A stretch of DNA of 57,276 nucleotides, taken from NCBI GenBank assembly GCA_964627605.1, contig CAZVGZ010000022.1:1-57276 (forward strand), given 5' to 3'. Positions 1 to 9,551 of the stretch are shown here, piece after piece. This DNA is from CAZVGZ01 sp964627605 (GTDB lineage Bacteria; Latescibacterota; MWCZ01; CAZVGZ01). Position 1 is the stretch's first letter; each line of letters starts with the position of its first letter. The translations under genes and the position numbers were made by a program. Below the pieces are notes generated by a model. That model was not told the origin of the DNA. It ran no database searches and saw only the letters and a program-made list of their open reading frames with translations.

Positions 1-81
1 CAGAGACCCTCTAATCTAGGAAATAGTACCGAGTTGCGTCAAGACCCGCACAACGAAATAAATTCTCAACCGTATGCGTCT

Positions 82-1539
82 TCACGTCGAACGGGACCAG
101 GTAGTGAGGTCTGCGTGATCCTTTATCTCGACGCCTATCTCGACTAGCCGATCCCTAAGCTCGTCCGCCAGACTCCAGTTTTTCTCTTGCCGCAGACGGC
201 TGCGCACCGCTAAGAGAACATCCATCACCTGGTCGGTCAGACCATCATCGTTTAGAGCACCATCGGAAAATAGCGGCAGTCCCAAAACCTCCACAGCCAT
301 CTCTTTGATGCCGCTGCTAAACAGTGCTAGGTCGCCGTCGGCTATCGAGCCACCGTCGGCCAAAACCGTGTTCGCGCTCCTGACCAGATCAAAAATCGCG
401 CCTACGGCTGTAGGTGTGTTAAAATCGTCGTCCATCGCGTCGTTGAATGCACCCCTCGCCTCCTCCACCACCCGTTTTGTTTCTGGGCTGGCGTCGCCTA
501 CAGGCAAACGGTCCTGGCGGCTATCTATCTCCCTCATCAGGTTATTGATCCGCTCGACGCCCTTTTCGGCGGCGCTGAGAGCCTCGTCGCTAAAATCGGT
601 CACCGACCTGTAGTGGCTGCTAAGGACGAACAGTCGCACGGTGGCGGCGCTGTATTTTTCCAGAATCTCCCGGACTGTGGTAAAGTTGCCCAACGACTTG
701 CCCATCTTAACGCCGTCAATCGTGAGCATGTTGTTGTGGAGCCAGTAGCCGGCGAACTGTTTTCCTGTAACGGATTCGGACTGGGCGATCTCGCATTCGT
801 GATGCGGGAACTGATTCTCGATGCCACCGCCGTGAATGTCGAACGTCTCTCCCAAATACTTTTGCGACATCACCGAACACTCGATGTGCCACCCCGGATA
901 TCCTTCTCCCCACGGGCTTTGCCAGTGCATTAGATGATCTGGCGTCGCCTTTTTCCAGAGCGCAAAATCGGATGGATGTTTTTTGTCGTCGTTGATCGCA
1001 ACCCTGGCACCCTCTACGAGTTCATCCACTTTCCTTCCTGAGAGTTTCCCATACTGAGGAAAGCTCTCGACTGAAAAATAGACCGACCCGTCCACTTCGT
1101 AGGCGTGCCCTGTTTCGAGCAGCTTTTCGATCATGGCGATCTGCTCTGGAATGTGCCCAGATGCCTGGCAGACGATGTCCGGATTCTGAACTCCCAAGCT
1201 GTTCATATCCTCGAAATAGCGCATCGTGTAGCGGGTGACAATCTCCATCGGCTCCACCCGCTCTACAGCAGCCCGCGTCGCAATCTTGTCGGCACCTTCA
1301 TCTTCATCGTTGTCTGTCATATGCCCGACATCGGTAATGTTCTGCACGTACCGGACCTTGTAGCCCGACGCCCGGAGGTGGCGAACGATAACGTCAAACG
1401 CTACATAGCTCTTGGCGTGGCCTAGGTGGGCATCGCCATACACTGTTGGACCACATACATAGATTCCGACATGTCCAGGGACCTGGGGCACAAACTCTTC
1501 CAGGTGGCGACTAAGCGTGTTGTAGACCTTGAGAGCCAT
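82..1539 (-). CDS. cysS: Cysteinyl-tRNA synthetase
   Basis: This class I enzyme charges tRNA-Cys with cysteine in the cytoplasm. The 485-residue length is normal for the family. The HIGH motif appears as HLGHA within GPTVYGDAHLGHAKS, preceded by the zinc-ligand Cys29; further zinc ligands fit WHIECSVM and the HHECE segment. The KMSKS loop is KMGKS at about residue 277. The C-terminal third is the DALR/anticodon-binding helical region. The ATG at 1539 has a GGAAGG ribosome-binding site just upstream. It is the last gene of the run ispD-ispF-dedA-cysS, 105 nt after dedA, so it may share their transcript. The gene is intact. Confidence 0.97.
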   Translation of the reverse strand: MALKVYNTLSRHLEEFVPQVPGHVGIYVCGPTVYGDAHLGHAKSYVAFDVIVRHLRASGYKVRYVQNITDVGHMTDNDEDEGADKIATRAAVERVEPMEIVTRYTMRYFEDMNSLGVQNPDIVCQASGHIPEQIAMIEKLLETGHAYEVDGSVYFSVESFPQYGKLSGRKVDELVEGARVAINDDKKHPSDFALWKKATPDHLMHWQSPWGEGYPGWHIECSVMSQKYLGETFDIHGGGIENQFPHHECEIAQSESVTGKQFAGYWLHNNMLTIDGVKMGKSLGNFTTVREILEKYSAATVRLFVLSSHYRSVTDFSDEALSAAEKGVERINNLMREIDSRQDRLPVGDASPETKRVVEEARGAFNDAMDDDFNTPTAVGAIFDLVRSANTVLADGGSIADGDLALFSSGIKEMAVEVLGLPLFSDGALNDDGLTDQVMDVLLAVRSRLRQEKNWSLADELRDRLVEIGVEIKDHADLTTWSRST

Positions 1540-1644
1540 CTAATACCTTCCACATTGCAGAACGGCTAATGTCGTCAAATATCTATAATTAGAACCCGTT
1601 ATAAATTGGCGACGTAGGAGGTTCCGCTGCCATATCGATGCTGG

Positions 1645-2280
1645 CTAGGAGCCTTCCGCAGGGCGGCTTTTGGCTGCGAGCCATTTCTTTCTGATCCACC
1701 AAAGCAGCGCCAATGTCACTAGCAGGCCCGCCATGTAACGGCCGTAGAGACCCGCCATCTCCACCACTAGTTCCCAGTTCGCGCCTACGGTCATTCCAGC
1801 TATGATGAGTAACACATTCCAGACGAGAATGCTCGCCGCCGCGCTGATCGCCACGGACAGCACAGGCATTCGTCCCATTCCGGCGGAGAATGAGATGACC
1901 GACCGCGCGCCTGACAGAAACCGGTTTGCCAGAATCACCGCCACACCCCACCGTTCAAACCACCCTTCGACTTTGACGAGATATTCCGCGCTCAGAAAGC
2001 GCCCGCTCGCTCCTGCGAGAAAAGCCCTCCCCCAGAAGCGCCCGGCGAAAAACAGCGTCATGAAACCGACGAGACTCCCCAACCAAGTCGCCACGATGAC
2101 CGGCCACAACCCCAGCGCGCCTCGACCGACGAGGTAGGCACCAAATACGGTAACAGCGTCCCCTGGCACCGGGGGTATCAGGTTTTCCGCGACAGCGCTG
2201 GCGAAAAGTGCCAGATAGGCCAGCCAAGGGTTCGCACTGGCGGTCACATCTAACCAACTGGTCACCGTTTCGACTGTCAT
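1645..2280 (-). CDS. DedA family (SNARE-associated/VTT domain) membrane protein
   Basis: A 211-residue inner-membrane protein of the DedA family, whose members are linked to lipid (undecaprenyl-phosphate or phospholipid) flipping and membrane homeostasis. The family signature is visible as the N-terminal helix with a re-entrant loop (AENLIPPVPGDAV, about residues 31-43), then the FFAGRFWGR segment and the FLSGARSVISFSAGMGRM motif typical of the VTT domain, followed by two C-terminal transmembrane helices. Its ATG overlaps the ispF stop as ATGA, indicating translational coupling. The tail is basic. The physiological substrate cannot be told from sequence. Confidence 0.9.
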   Translation of the reverse strand: MTVETVTSWLDVTASANPWLAYLALFASAVAENLIPPVPGDAVTVFGAYLVGRGALGLWPVIVATWLGSLVGFMTLFFAGRFWGRAFLAGASGRFLSAEYLVKVEGWFERWGVAVILANRFLSGARSVISFSAGMGRMPVLSVAISAAASILVWNVLLIIAGMTVGANWELVVEMAGLYGRYMAGLLVTLALLWWIRKKWLAAKSRPAEGS

Positions 2281-2762
2281 CTAAACCCGCCTACCTCGAC
2301 TAACACCACGGCGTTGGCGGCTATACATTCGCCTCGCCCGACGAATCCCAACCGTTCCGTCGTGGTGGCTTTCACCGATACGGTCCCCACCGCTATATCA
2401 AGCGTTTCGGCGATGTTCTTGCGCATGTACGGTGTATGCGGTGCTAATTTGGGTTTTTCAGCGAATATCGTTGAATCGACATTGACAATTTTTGCACCGA
2501 CTTCTTTGAGCAATAGGCCTACCTGTCCAAGCAACTCAATGCTATCAGCTCCTGAAAATTGTGGATCGGCATCTGGAAAGTGGTGGCCCAAATCTCCTAG
2601 CGCGACACTGCCCAAAAGAGCGTCGGATATCGCGTGGCTCAGTACATCGGCGTCAGAGTGACCTAGCAGCCCTAAAGAGTGGGGGATATCGACACCTCCC
2701 AAGATCAGCGGCCTTCCCTCGACCAGCTTGTGGACGTCGTCACCTGAGCCTATCCGAAGCAC
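2277..2762 (-). CDS. ispF: 2-C-methyl-D-erythritol 2,4-cyclodiphosphate synthase
   Basis: IspF makes the cyclodiphosphate intermediate of the MEP isoprenoid pathway. The 161-residue size is standard. Recognisable elements are the metal-binding GHSDADVLSHAISDALLG segment (Asp and His ligands), LGDLGHHFPD, and the C-terminal KATTTERLGFVGRGEGI-like segment, here ending RGECIAANAVV. The start is a GTG at 2762 whose G is the last base of the ispD TAG stop (TAGTG), and the stop overlaps the dedA start (ATGA). ispD and ispF are adjacent and are consecutive or fused in many bacteria, which supports the assignment. Confidence 0.97.
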   Translation of the reverse strand: MLRIGSGDDVHKLVEGRPLILGGVDIPHSLGLLGHSDADVLSHAISDALLGSVALGDLGHHFPDADPQFSGADSIELLGQVGLLLKEVGAKIVNVDSTIFAEKPKLAPHTPYMRKNIAETLDIAVGTVSVKATTTERLGFVGRGECIAANAVVLVEVGGFR

Positions 2763-3454
2763 TATATTTCCCGCCGCAATAGAATCCGCTCAGCTGTTTC
2801 CATGTCCTCAGCGGTCGTGACTTTCAGATTGATCTCCTCACTCCTGACGATCCTGACCTCCACACCGATCCGTTCGACGAGTGAGGCTTCATCCGTCGCT
2901 GAAAACCCATCAGTGAAGGCCTGTTCCATGGCTTTTTTTAACACACCTACCTCGAACACCTGAGGCGTCTGAGCCGCCCAAAGACCATCTCTGTCCACGG
3001 TCTCCAGTCCGCCGTCTTCATTCAGCCGTTTGATAGTGTCAGTTACGGGTGTCGCCAGTATCGCCCCTTGGGAAGCGACCGCTTCTGATACGACTGAGCT
3101 CAGATCCTGCTGCCCTAGAACTGGTCGGGCGGCGTCGTGAACCACAGCAAATGTAGATGTCGGCAGAGCTTCGATACCTAGAAATGTCGATTCCTGTCGC
3201 GTTGCCCCCCCTGCGACTATCCGACTGACGCCGGAAATATCGTTGGCGGCAACAACATCCTCCGCGACAAATTTTTCATCACCTGCCGGGACTACGACGA
3301 CAATATCATCAATCGAGTCACACTTGGCGCACGCCTGCAGCGACCAGACAAGCATGGGCCGACCAGCTAGCAGAGTGTACTGCTTGGGGACATCACCACC
3401 GAATCGGACGCCGGAACCGGCGGCCACGACAACAGCTACAACTCGGTGCGCCAC
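2762..3454 (-). CDS. ispD: 2-C-methyl-D-erythritol 4-phosphate cytidylyltransferase
   Basis: IspD transfers CMP to methylerythritol phosphate in the MEP pathway. The nucleotidyltransferase signature AAGSGVRFGGDVPKQY is near the N-terminus, followed by the VVHDAARP motif and ATPVTDTIKR. I place the start at the GTG at 3454 because AAAGGA lies 6 nt upstream and this gives about 230 residues beginning right before the first beta strand; an upstream start at 3523 would add 23 atypical residues. It is the first gene of ispD-ispF-dedA-cysS. Confidence 0.95.
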   Translation of the reverse strand: MAHRVVAVVVAAGSGVRFGGDVPKQYTLLAGRPMLVWSLQACAKCDSIDDIVVVVPAGDEKFVAEDVVAANDISGVSRIVAGGATRQESTFLGIEALPTSTFAVVHDAARPVLGQQDLSSVVSEAVASQGAILATPVTDTIKRLNEDGGLETVDRDGLWAAQTPQVFEVGVLKKAMEQAFTDGFSATDEASLVERIGVEVRIVRSEEINLKVTTAEDMETAERILLRREI

Positions 3455-3706
3455 GTCCGTTCCTTTGATGCGGATTATGGAGACGATCCAGTGATGAGAA
3501 CACTCTGAAGTCCACGATGACAACGACGAAAGATACGATGCTTCCAGCCCGTCCTGCTAGCCTGTGCACCACCCATCAGCTTAGGTATCGGGGGGAAGCG
3601 TCATTCCCTGGTTGCTTTACCGCTGTCGCCGCTATATACTAGCAGTGATTATTGGACTGTACCGTTGCTCCGTTTGGGAGCGATGTTGTTCGCTTGAGGG
3701 GTACCG

Positions 3707-3943
3707 ATGAAAGTCACACTTTGGGGATGCCGAGGGTCGCTTCCGACCCCGTTACCCAACAACGAAATCGAAGAGAAACTACACGCTGTGCTGGAAGCAC
3801 GAGATCTGTTAGGCAACGATGTCGACCACCAAGTGCTGATAGATTCGCTTCCGTTCCACCAGAGGGCGACCTTTGGTGGAAAACACGAAGAGCACCACTG
3901 CGAAATTGAGGCTGCCCGCGAAGGCATGACGATCGATATCTAG
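3707..3943 (+). pseudogene. Remnant of an MBL-fold metallo-hydrolase
   Basis: Only about 78 codons remain. The N-terminus MKVTLWGCRGSLPTPLP matches the start of the metallo-beta-lactamase-fold family related to class II cyclic-nucleotide phosphodiesterases (typically MKxxFWGxRGSxPTP). The DSLPFHQRATFGG stretch corresponds to the conserved part just before the GGNTSCVEI motif. Here that motif is disturbed (GGKHEEHHCEIE) and a stop follows within 15 codons. The HxHxDH metal site, expected further on, is absent. Start codon and GAGGGG ribosome-binding site are still good. The following 130 nt up to 4072 are open in another frame (from ATG 3984) but not recognisable. I infer a 3' deletion or decay. 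Confidence 0.6.
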
Positions 3944-4072
3944 CGTCCTTAGCCGCTGCTCGCCTGGTCGAACAGCCCGTGCTATGCGTCTGCAACAGCT
4001 TGCAGAACTAGTACGTGCGTTGACACCCCCCACATCTGATACCGAGCGCCTCCCAGCAGACCGGAGACACCT

Positions 4073-5119
4073 GTGAGTGAGCGTATCTTCGCACAAGCCG
4101 ACTCTGTCCGCGCCAGACTCAAGAACCAGCCCCCGACTATGCCCGCTCCAGCCTCTGGCGGTCCAGACTCCCACATAGCCTGGCGGCGTGAGTTCATAAG
4201 AAACCTGAAACGTCAGCTCGGACCAACCCCGGACCCTGTACCGTTAAACGCCGGAATCACTCAGAAAACCGATTGCGGCACCTACATCAGAGAACGGGTG
4301 GTGTTCGACAGCGAAGAGTTTATGTCGGTGCCTGCCTGGGTTCTTTCGCCCAAAGGTCTGAAGCCCGGACAAAAGTGCCCAGCGCTGCTGTGCGCCCATG
4401 GTCACGGCATAGGCAAAGATTCGCTCGTTGGAGTCTCGGCCACCACGGGCGAGCCGTCGCCAGAAGACGGGAGCGAAGATTACCAGCACCGCTATCCTGT
4501 GACATTCGCCGAGCGGGGGTATGTGACGATATGCCCTGATTGGCGAGGGTTCGGCGAGCGCATCGACGACCGCGAGTGGGTCAGAGGTTCTCGTGATCCG
4601 TGCAAAATATCATATCTGGCGTCAGGCTATTTCGGATACCACCTCTTAGCGCTCGAGATCATGGACGGAATGCGAACCCTGGACTACCTTGTCAGTCGCG
4701 ACGATGTTGACTCCAGGAAGATCGGATGTTTGGGGGTGTCGTTTGGCGGTACGATGACGACCTACCTGGGTGCGCTGGACAGGCGGATAAAGGCGTGTGT
4801 AATCGGCTGCTACTTGAGTACGTTGAGCGACGGCCTGGACAGAGGAAACACCTGTGGAGCGCAGTACATGCCTGGCTTGAGGGTAATCGGGGATGTGGCG
4901 GACGTCACAGCGCTCATCGCGCCCAAACCTCTGTTAGCTGAGATTGGCGAAAACGACACCTGTTTTTTGGTGGACGATGCAATGACTGCTTACCGCAGGG
5001 TCGAAGCGGCCTATGCGAATCTGGGCTGCCCTGAGAAAACGGCGGTAGATCGATTTGATGGACCCCATGAGTTCAGCGGGAAGATGGCGTTCGACTGGTT
5101 CGACCGCTGGTTGAAGTAG
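4073..5119 (+). CDS. Alpha/beta hydrolase (dienelactone hydrolase/acyl esterase-like)
   Basis: A 348-residue hydrolase of the alpha/beta fold. The nucleophile elbow is GVSFGG (about residue 223), preceded by DYLVSRDDVDSRKIGCLG. The oxyanion strand is LLCAHGHG, the acid is probably Asp in GENDTCFLVDD, and the histidine is in DGPHEFSG. The spacing resembles the acetyl-xylan-esterase/dienelactone-hydrolase subgroup common in polysaccharide-degrading bacteria. No signal peptide is seen, so it is probably cytoplasmic. The start is a GTG at 4073. The substrate is unknown. It converges with arsS. Confidence 0.85.
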   Translation: MSERIFAQADSVRARLKNQPPTMPAPASGGPDSHIAWRREFIRNLKRQLGPTPDPVPLNAGITQKTDCGTYIRERVVFDSEEFMSVPAWVLSPKGLKPGQKCPALLCAHGHGIGKDSLVGVSATTGEPSPEDGSEDYQHRYPVTFAERGYVTICPDWRGFGERIDDREWVRGSRDPCKISYLASGYFGYHLLALEIMDGMRTLDYLVSRDDVDSRKIGCLGVSFGGTMTTYLGALDRRIKACVIGCYLSTLSDGLDRGNTCGAQYMPGLRVIGDVADVTALIAPKPLLAEIGENDTCFLVDDAMTAYRRVEAAYANLGCPEKTAVDRFDGPHEFSGKMAFDWFDRWLK

Positions 5120-5134
5120 CCGGTCAAACGCGGT

Positions 5135-5152
5135 CAGTAGGTCTATCTACTG
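5135..5152. terminator. Small hairpin between convergent genes
   Basis: CAGTAG, a 6-nt loop and CTACTG form a perfect six-base-pair hairpin in the 42-nt gap between the convergent hydrolase and arsS genes. There is no clear T-tract on either side, so function as a bidirectional terminator is only suggested by position. Confidence 0.3.
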
Positions 5153-5161
5153 CGCTGCGAT

Positions 5162-6202
5162 CTATTCAGCCACCGCGCCTGCACAGCTCGAACCAGCACC
5201 AGCTGTACATCCGTAGCAGTGCAGTCCGGTGACTATCTGGCGACCCCCCAACTCGTCCGCCGCAAAATCCGCTATATGAAACGACGCACCGTGGTCCACC
5301 CTCAACCCCAGCATCTGATTGAAATCGCAGTCGTAGAGAAACCCTTCCCAATCAACTGATAGGGTGTTGCGACACATCGCGCCTTCGGCGGCGGCGGGGT
5401 TGTAGGCGTTGATGAGTTTATTCATATAGGTGTCATAGTTGCCGGAGCGGACCAGATAGTCAAGGTACCGATTGATGGGCATATTGGTGATGGCGAACAG
5501 GCTGTTGAACTGGATTCCGTATCGCCGATTGAGTTGGGTCTTATATTCTGCCTCCAGCTCTGATTGCGATGTTGGCAGAAACGGGCCTACCGGGTTGTAG
5601 ACGAGATTAAGCACCAACTCGGTGCTGGCTTGCCCGTACCCCAAGGAGTTCAACTTTCTCATAGCCTCAAGCGATCGCTCAAACACGCCCTCTCCCCTTT
5701 GGCGGTCGGCGTTTGATGCGGCGAAGTGAGGAAGCGACGCGACTATCTCGACCTCTCTTTGCGCCATAAACAGAGGAAGATGTTCGAATCCTTTGGCGAC
5801 CAGTATCGTCAGGTTGCACCTGCCCATCACCTGATGGTCACTAGCAACAAGCTGGTCCACGAGCCAGCAGAAATCAGGATTCATCTCCGGTGCCCCACCG
5901 GTGACGTCCACTATCGAAATATCGCTGTCTTCCAGAGCTTCCAGACACATCTGCATCGTCGGGCGGGACATTATCTCTCTGCGATCGGGCCCGGCATCGA
6001 CGTGGCAGTGAGCACACGTCTGATTGCAGAGGCGACCCAGATTCATCTGAAAAATCTCAATCCCGGTGGCGGTCAGTGGGCTAAGGCCGCCCTCAGCCAG
6101 TTTCCGCTCGAAGGGTACAAATCTGCCTTTTGGTCGCAACAGTTCTAGCTGCCCTTCGACATCGGCCATCGGCAGCCGCTGGCCGCGCATACTAAGTGCC
6201 AT
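5162..6202 (-). CDS. arsS: Arsenosugar biosynthesis radical SAM protein ArsS
   Basis: A 346-residue radical SAM enzyme of the ArsS family, implicated in transferring a 5'-deoxyadenosyl group to methylated arsenic during arsenosugar formation. The cluster motif is CNQTCAHCHVDAGPDR (CxxxCxxC) at about residues 58-73. The C-terminal DUF3641-like region ends with CYGCTAGAGSSCAGA. Some family members are annotated as selenoproteins; in this copy the C-terminal motif uses cysteine codons, not TGA. The ATG at 6202 is preceded by GAGGG. It lies 53 nt downstream of its usual peroxidase-like partner. No arsenic methyltransferase (ArsM) is in the window. Confidence 0.93.
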   Translation of the reverse strand: MALSMRGQRLPMADVEGQLELLRPKGRFVPFERKLAEGGLSPLTATGIEIFQMNLGRLCNQTCAHCHVDAGPDRREIMSRPTMQMCLEALEDSDISIVDVTGGAPEMNPDFCWLVDQLVASDHQVMGRCNLTILVAKGFEHLPLFMAQREVEIVASLPHFAASNADRQRGEGVFERSLEAMRKLNSLGYGQASTELVLNLVYNPVGPFLPTSQSELEAEYKTQLNRRYGIQFNSLFAITNMPINRYLDYLVRSGNYDTYMNKLINAYNPAAAEGAMCRNTLSVDWEGFLYDCDFNQMLGLRVDHGASFHIADFAADELGGRQIVTGLHCYGCTAGAGSSCAGAVAE

Positions 6203-6255
6203 AGCACCCTCGAATCCTTGAAACGATCAACGCAATATGCTTTTTGACGACCTGC

Positions 6256-6591
6256 TCACATAAGAAGGTTGTCGGCGATATTGCGGCACTGGACCCCGTG
6301 AACCAACGCGGCACCACCCTTGATTGCTGCCGCCACATGGATGGCCTCGGTTATCTGCTCCATATCGGAGCCTTTCTCCAAAGAAGCCTGGGTATAGGCG
6401 TCGATGCAGTATGGGCACTGAACCGCATGCGCCACCGCCAACGCCATCAGAGCCTTTTCTCTGGCGGTCAACGCGCCTTCCTGAAATACCTGGGAGTACC
6501 ATTGGCTAAACGCTTTCCAAAGTTCCGGTACGTCTTTGCCTATCTCGCTGAACCTATCCAGATCAGCCGGATCATAGTATGTGTCAGACAC
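6256..6591 (-). CDS. Arsenosugar-associated peroxidase-like (AhpD/CMD family) protein
   Basis: A small alkylhydroperoxidase D/carboxymuconolactone-decarboxylase-fold protein of the type commonly found next to ArsS. The redox motif is HAVQCPYCIDAYT (CxxC plus downstream residues), followed by EAIHVAAAIKGGAALVHG, both characteristic. I place the start at the GTG at 6591 because GGAG sits 6 nt upstream and the protein then begins SDTYYDPADL, matching the usual N-terminus; a longer frame to 6675 adds 28 atypical residues. About 111 residues. It is probably cotranscribed with arsS. Confidence 0.9.
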   Translation of the reverse strand: MSDTYYDPADLDRFSEIGKDVPELWKAFSQWYSQVFQEGALTAREKALMALAVAHAVQCPYCIDAYTQASLEKGSDMEQITEAIHVAAAIKGGAALVHGVQCRNIADNLLM

Positions 6592-6781
6592 GGGCCTCTC
6601 CTGCAAGCGTTTTACTACAGACACCACGCGATAGACTAGCAACAAACCTAAGGGTCGCTTTAGTTCCCTGAGCATCGCTCCGGTTGTCCAGTGTGTGTGG
6701 CGGATTGAACGACCTCAAATCTAACGCCATCGATGCTTAACATCAGGGGTTGTGAGAGTTGTCGTTATTCTATCTCAATCC

Positions 6782-6811
6782 TTGGCGAAATGGCAGTAGC
6801 GGGCGTATTTT
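6782..6811 (+). promoter_or_regulatory. Possible sigma-70-type promoter upstream of lepA
   Basis: TTGGCG and TATTTT are separated by 18 bp, about 70 nt before the lepA start, in the 200-nt divergent region between the arsenosugar pair and lepA. The match to TTGACA/TATAAT is moderate. I saw no other obvious signal in this gap. Confidence 0.3.
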
Positions 6812-6877
6812 ATAGTGTTCTCCCTGGATGGGTGATATCCTCTCGTCTCTGTTTGTACCCAACACCACCTTCAGGCC

Positions 6878-8657
6878 ATGCAGCCACAATCACTGATCCG
6901 CAACTTTTCAATCATAGCGCACATCGACCACGGCAAATCGACGCTGGCTGACAGACTGCTCGAAGCAACTGGAACTCTTTCTGCGAAAGAGATGAAAGAG
7001 CAGGTTCTGGACAGCATGGACCTGGAACGCGAGCGTGGGATAACCATAAAGAGCCATGCGATCCGCATGGTGTACACAGCGACTGACGGCCAAACCTACA
7101 CCCTCAACCTGATCGACACACCAGGGCATGTCGATTTCTCCTATGAGGTGTCGCGGTCGCTTGCGGCTTGCGAGGGAGCCGTCCTTGTGGTTGACGCTGC
7201 ACAGGGCGTCGAAGCACAGACTGTGAGCAACCTTTATCAGGCGATGAACGCCGATCTTTCACTGATCCCGGTCCTCAATAAGATCGATCTTCCTAGCGCC
7301 AGGACTGAAACTGTAACCGGGCAACTGCACGAACTGATAGGCGTCGAACCCGAAGAGGTGTATCACGTCAGCGCCAAGCAAGGGCTTGGGGTTAGCGAAC
7401 TTTTGGAGATAATCATTAGTGAGGTACCACCGCCAAACGGCGACCCCGACAAACCTCTGCGGGCACTGATTTTCGATTCGATCTATGACCCCTACGTCGG
7501 GGCGATTGTCTATGTGCGAGTGGTGGACGGCGAAATCAGGAAAGGGATGACAATCAGACTCTCGTCCACCGGCGCGGTCCATGAAGTGGGCGAAATCGGT
7601 GTGTTGAGGCTCAAGAAAGAAGCCACTGGGGCGCTTGGTGCAGGCGAGGTCGGCTACGTGGTCTGCGGGATAAAGGATGTCGCAGAAGCCCATGTTGGGG
7701 ATACGGTCGTAAACGTTGATGAGCAAGACACAGAGCCGCTGCCGGGCTACCATGAAGTCAAACCGATGGTCTTCAGCGGACTGTACCCTGTCAACTCGGA
7801 TGATTTTGAGGATCTTCGTGCGGCGTTGGAGCGTCTCAGGCTGAACGACGCAGCTTTGATCTATGAACCCGAGACTTCATCGGCGCTCGGGTTCGGGTTC
7901 AGGTGCGGTTTCCTGGGGCTGCTCCATATGGAGATCATTCAGGAGCGACTGGACCGGGAATTCGCGATTGATATAATAACTACTGTGCCCAACGTTCGGT
8001 ACATGGCTCATACCACCGACGGAAACGAGACGTGGGTAGAAACACCAGCCAAAATGCCAGAACCCTCGGCTTTAGATCATATCGCCTACCGAGTATGTGG
8101 GCAACATAATGAAGCTTTGCCAGGACAGGCGCGGTGTATATCTAGACACACACTATCTTGACCCTAACACGGTCGAACTGCGCTACGACCTGCCTCTCTC
8201 TGAGATTGTTTTCGATTTCTATGATCGTCTCAAATCGAATACTCGTGGATACGCCTCGTTCGATTACGAACTAAAAGATTACCGCCCATCGCCGCTAGTG
8301 AAGCTGGACATAATGATCAACAGCGAGCCCGTCGATGCGCTGTCGATCATCGTCCACCAGGACAAAGCGCAGATGTGGGGCAAAGAGGTGTGTCGCAAGC
8401 TCAAAGAGCTGATACCGCGGCAACTATTTGATGTCACGATACAGGCTGCAATCGGCAGGAAAATCATCGCGCGGCAGTCAGTGCGCCAACTGCGCAAGGA
8501 CGTGACAGCAAAATGCTACGGCGGTGACATAACCAGAAAACGCAAACTTCTGGAACGGCAGCGTGAAGGCAAGAAGCGTATGAAGCAGGTGGGCAGTGTA
8601 GACATCCCTCAGGAGGCGTTTCTAGCGCTTTTACAGGTCGATACCAGCTCCAACTGA
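6878..8657 (+). pseudogene. lepA: lepA (EF-4) with an internal deletion and frameshift
   Basis: LepA is a ribosome-associated GTPase, usually about 600 residues. The N-terminal 400 codons are normal: AHIDHGKSTLADRLL (G1), DTPGHVDF (G3), NKIDLP (G4), then the EF-4 domains through CGFLGLLHMEI. After ETPAKMPEPSALDHI at about 8084 the frame changes. The downstream frame resumes with SPTEYVGNIMKLCQDRRG and runs intact to the family C-terminus (GKKRMKQVGSVDIPQEAFL). The conserved residues expected between the two parts (about ten, around EEPYVKA) are missing. The join lies at ATATCG, which could have been present on both sides of the lost segment. Either a genuine loss or an assembly error; lepA is dispensable in most bacteria. 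lepB follows, as is common. Confidence 0.85.
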
Positions 8658-8685
8658 GGTTAGGTACCCCAATTAAGGACGGTAC

Positions 8686-9390
8686 ATGACACGCGATAAC
8701 CCTCGCCCCAAAAAAGCCAAACCGACTCCGGGACTGGCCAGGAGCCTGGTCTCGATCGTTCTCCTTGTGTTGGCTATCCGCACTGTCGTTGTGCAGGCCT
8801 ACCAGATACCGTCGGGCTCAATGGAGGACACGCTCTTAGTTGGCGATTTTCTGCTAGCTAACAGGTTCATCTACGGAGCCCCCCTTGAGATCGCATACAC
8901 TGGCATCGTCCTTGGCCGATTGCCATCTTTCGACTCCCCAAAAAGGGGCGATGTTCTTATTTTCGCCTCATGGAACGACACGACGCAGGACTACATAAAA
9001 AGATGCGTGGCGATAGCGGGGGACACGGTTCTAGTGAGGGATCGAGTGTTGTATGTTAACGGCGAGCCATTTCAGAACATTCTCGACAAGCGCTACGGCA
9101 AAACTGACCCCGATTACCCGATAATCAAGCATGACAGTGTGAAACACCCGTGGTTGGGTGGTGCACCAAAGAAGTTCGGTCCCCATGTGGTTGGAGCGGA
9201 CGCGGTGTTCATGATGGGCGACAACAGAGACAACAGCTCTGACAGTCGGGTATACAGCCACGGCGACGTTCCTTTGGCGCGGCTCAAAGCCAGAGCGATG
9301 GTGATCTACTTCTCTTTAAACGCGGAGGTCCCGTGGTGGAATCTCGCAGATAAAATCAGATGGGACCGAATCGGGAAGCTGATCTACTGA
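8686..9390 (+). CDS. lepB: Signal peptidase I
   Basis: Membrane-bound Ser/Lys protease that removes signal peptides from exported proteins. An N-terminal transmembrane helix (SLVSIVLLVLAIRTVVV) leads into the catalytic serine motif QIPSGSMEDTLLVGDF. The catalytic lysine is in DYIKRCVAIAGD, and the box E motif is MGDNRDNSSDSR. At 234 residues it is a normal length. The start is 28 nt after the lepA stop, the classic lepA-lepB arrangement. All catalytic elements are intact, in contrast to lepA. Confidence 0.97.
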   Translation: MTRDNPRPKKAKPTPGLARSLVSIVLLVLAIRTVVVQAYQIPSGSMEDTLLVGDFLLANRFIYGAPLEIAYTGIVLGRLPSFDSPKRGDVLIFASWNDTTQDYIKRCVAIAGDTVLVRDRVLYVNGEPFQNILDKRYGKTDPDYPIIKHDSVKHPWLGGAPKKFGPHVVGADAVFMMGDNRDNSSDSRVYSHGDVPLARLKARAMVIYFSLNAEVPWWNLADKIRWDRIGKLIY

Positions 9391-9551
9391 TAGGTGCGGT
9401 TTTGGGGACAACCACACTGCCGGGGATTTCTACGCGTCTAAGAGGCGATCGGGCTGTTTCTTGCTGGCTCATTTGGGGTCTGAACGGCCACCGCTAACTA
9501 CAGAATCAGGTCGTCAAATAGCTCTGCTGATCCGCCGCCGTGTGGGTCCGA

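Noticed and set aside
3944..4072. Short open frame at 3984-4076 as a separate small gene
   Set aside because: No ribosome-binding site or recognisable sequence; more likely decayed 3' sequence of the MBL-fold gene.
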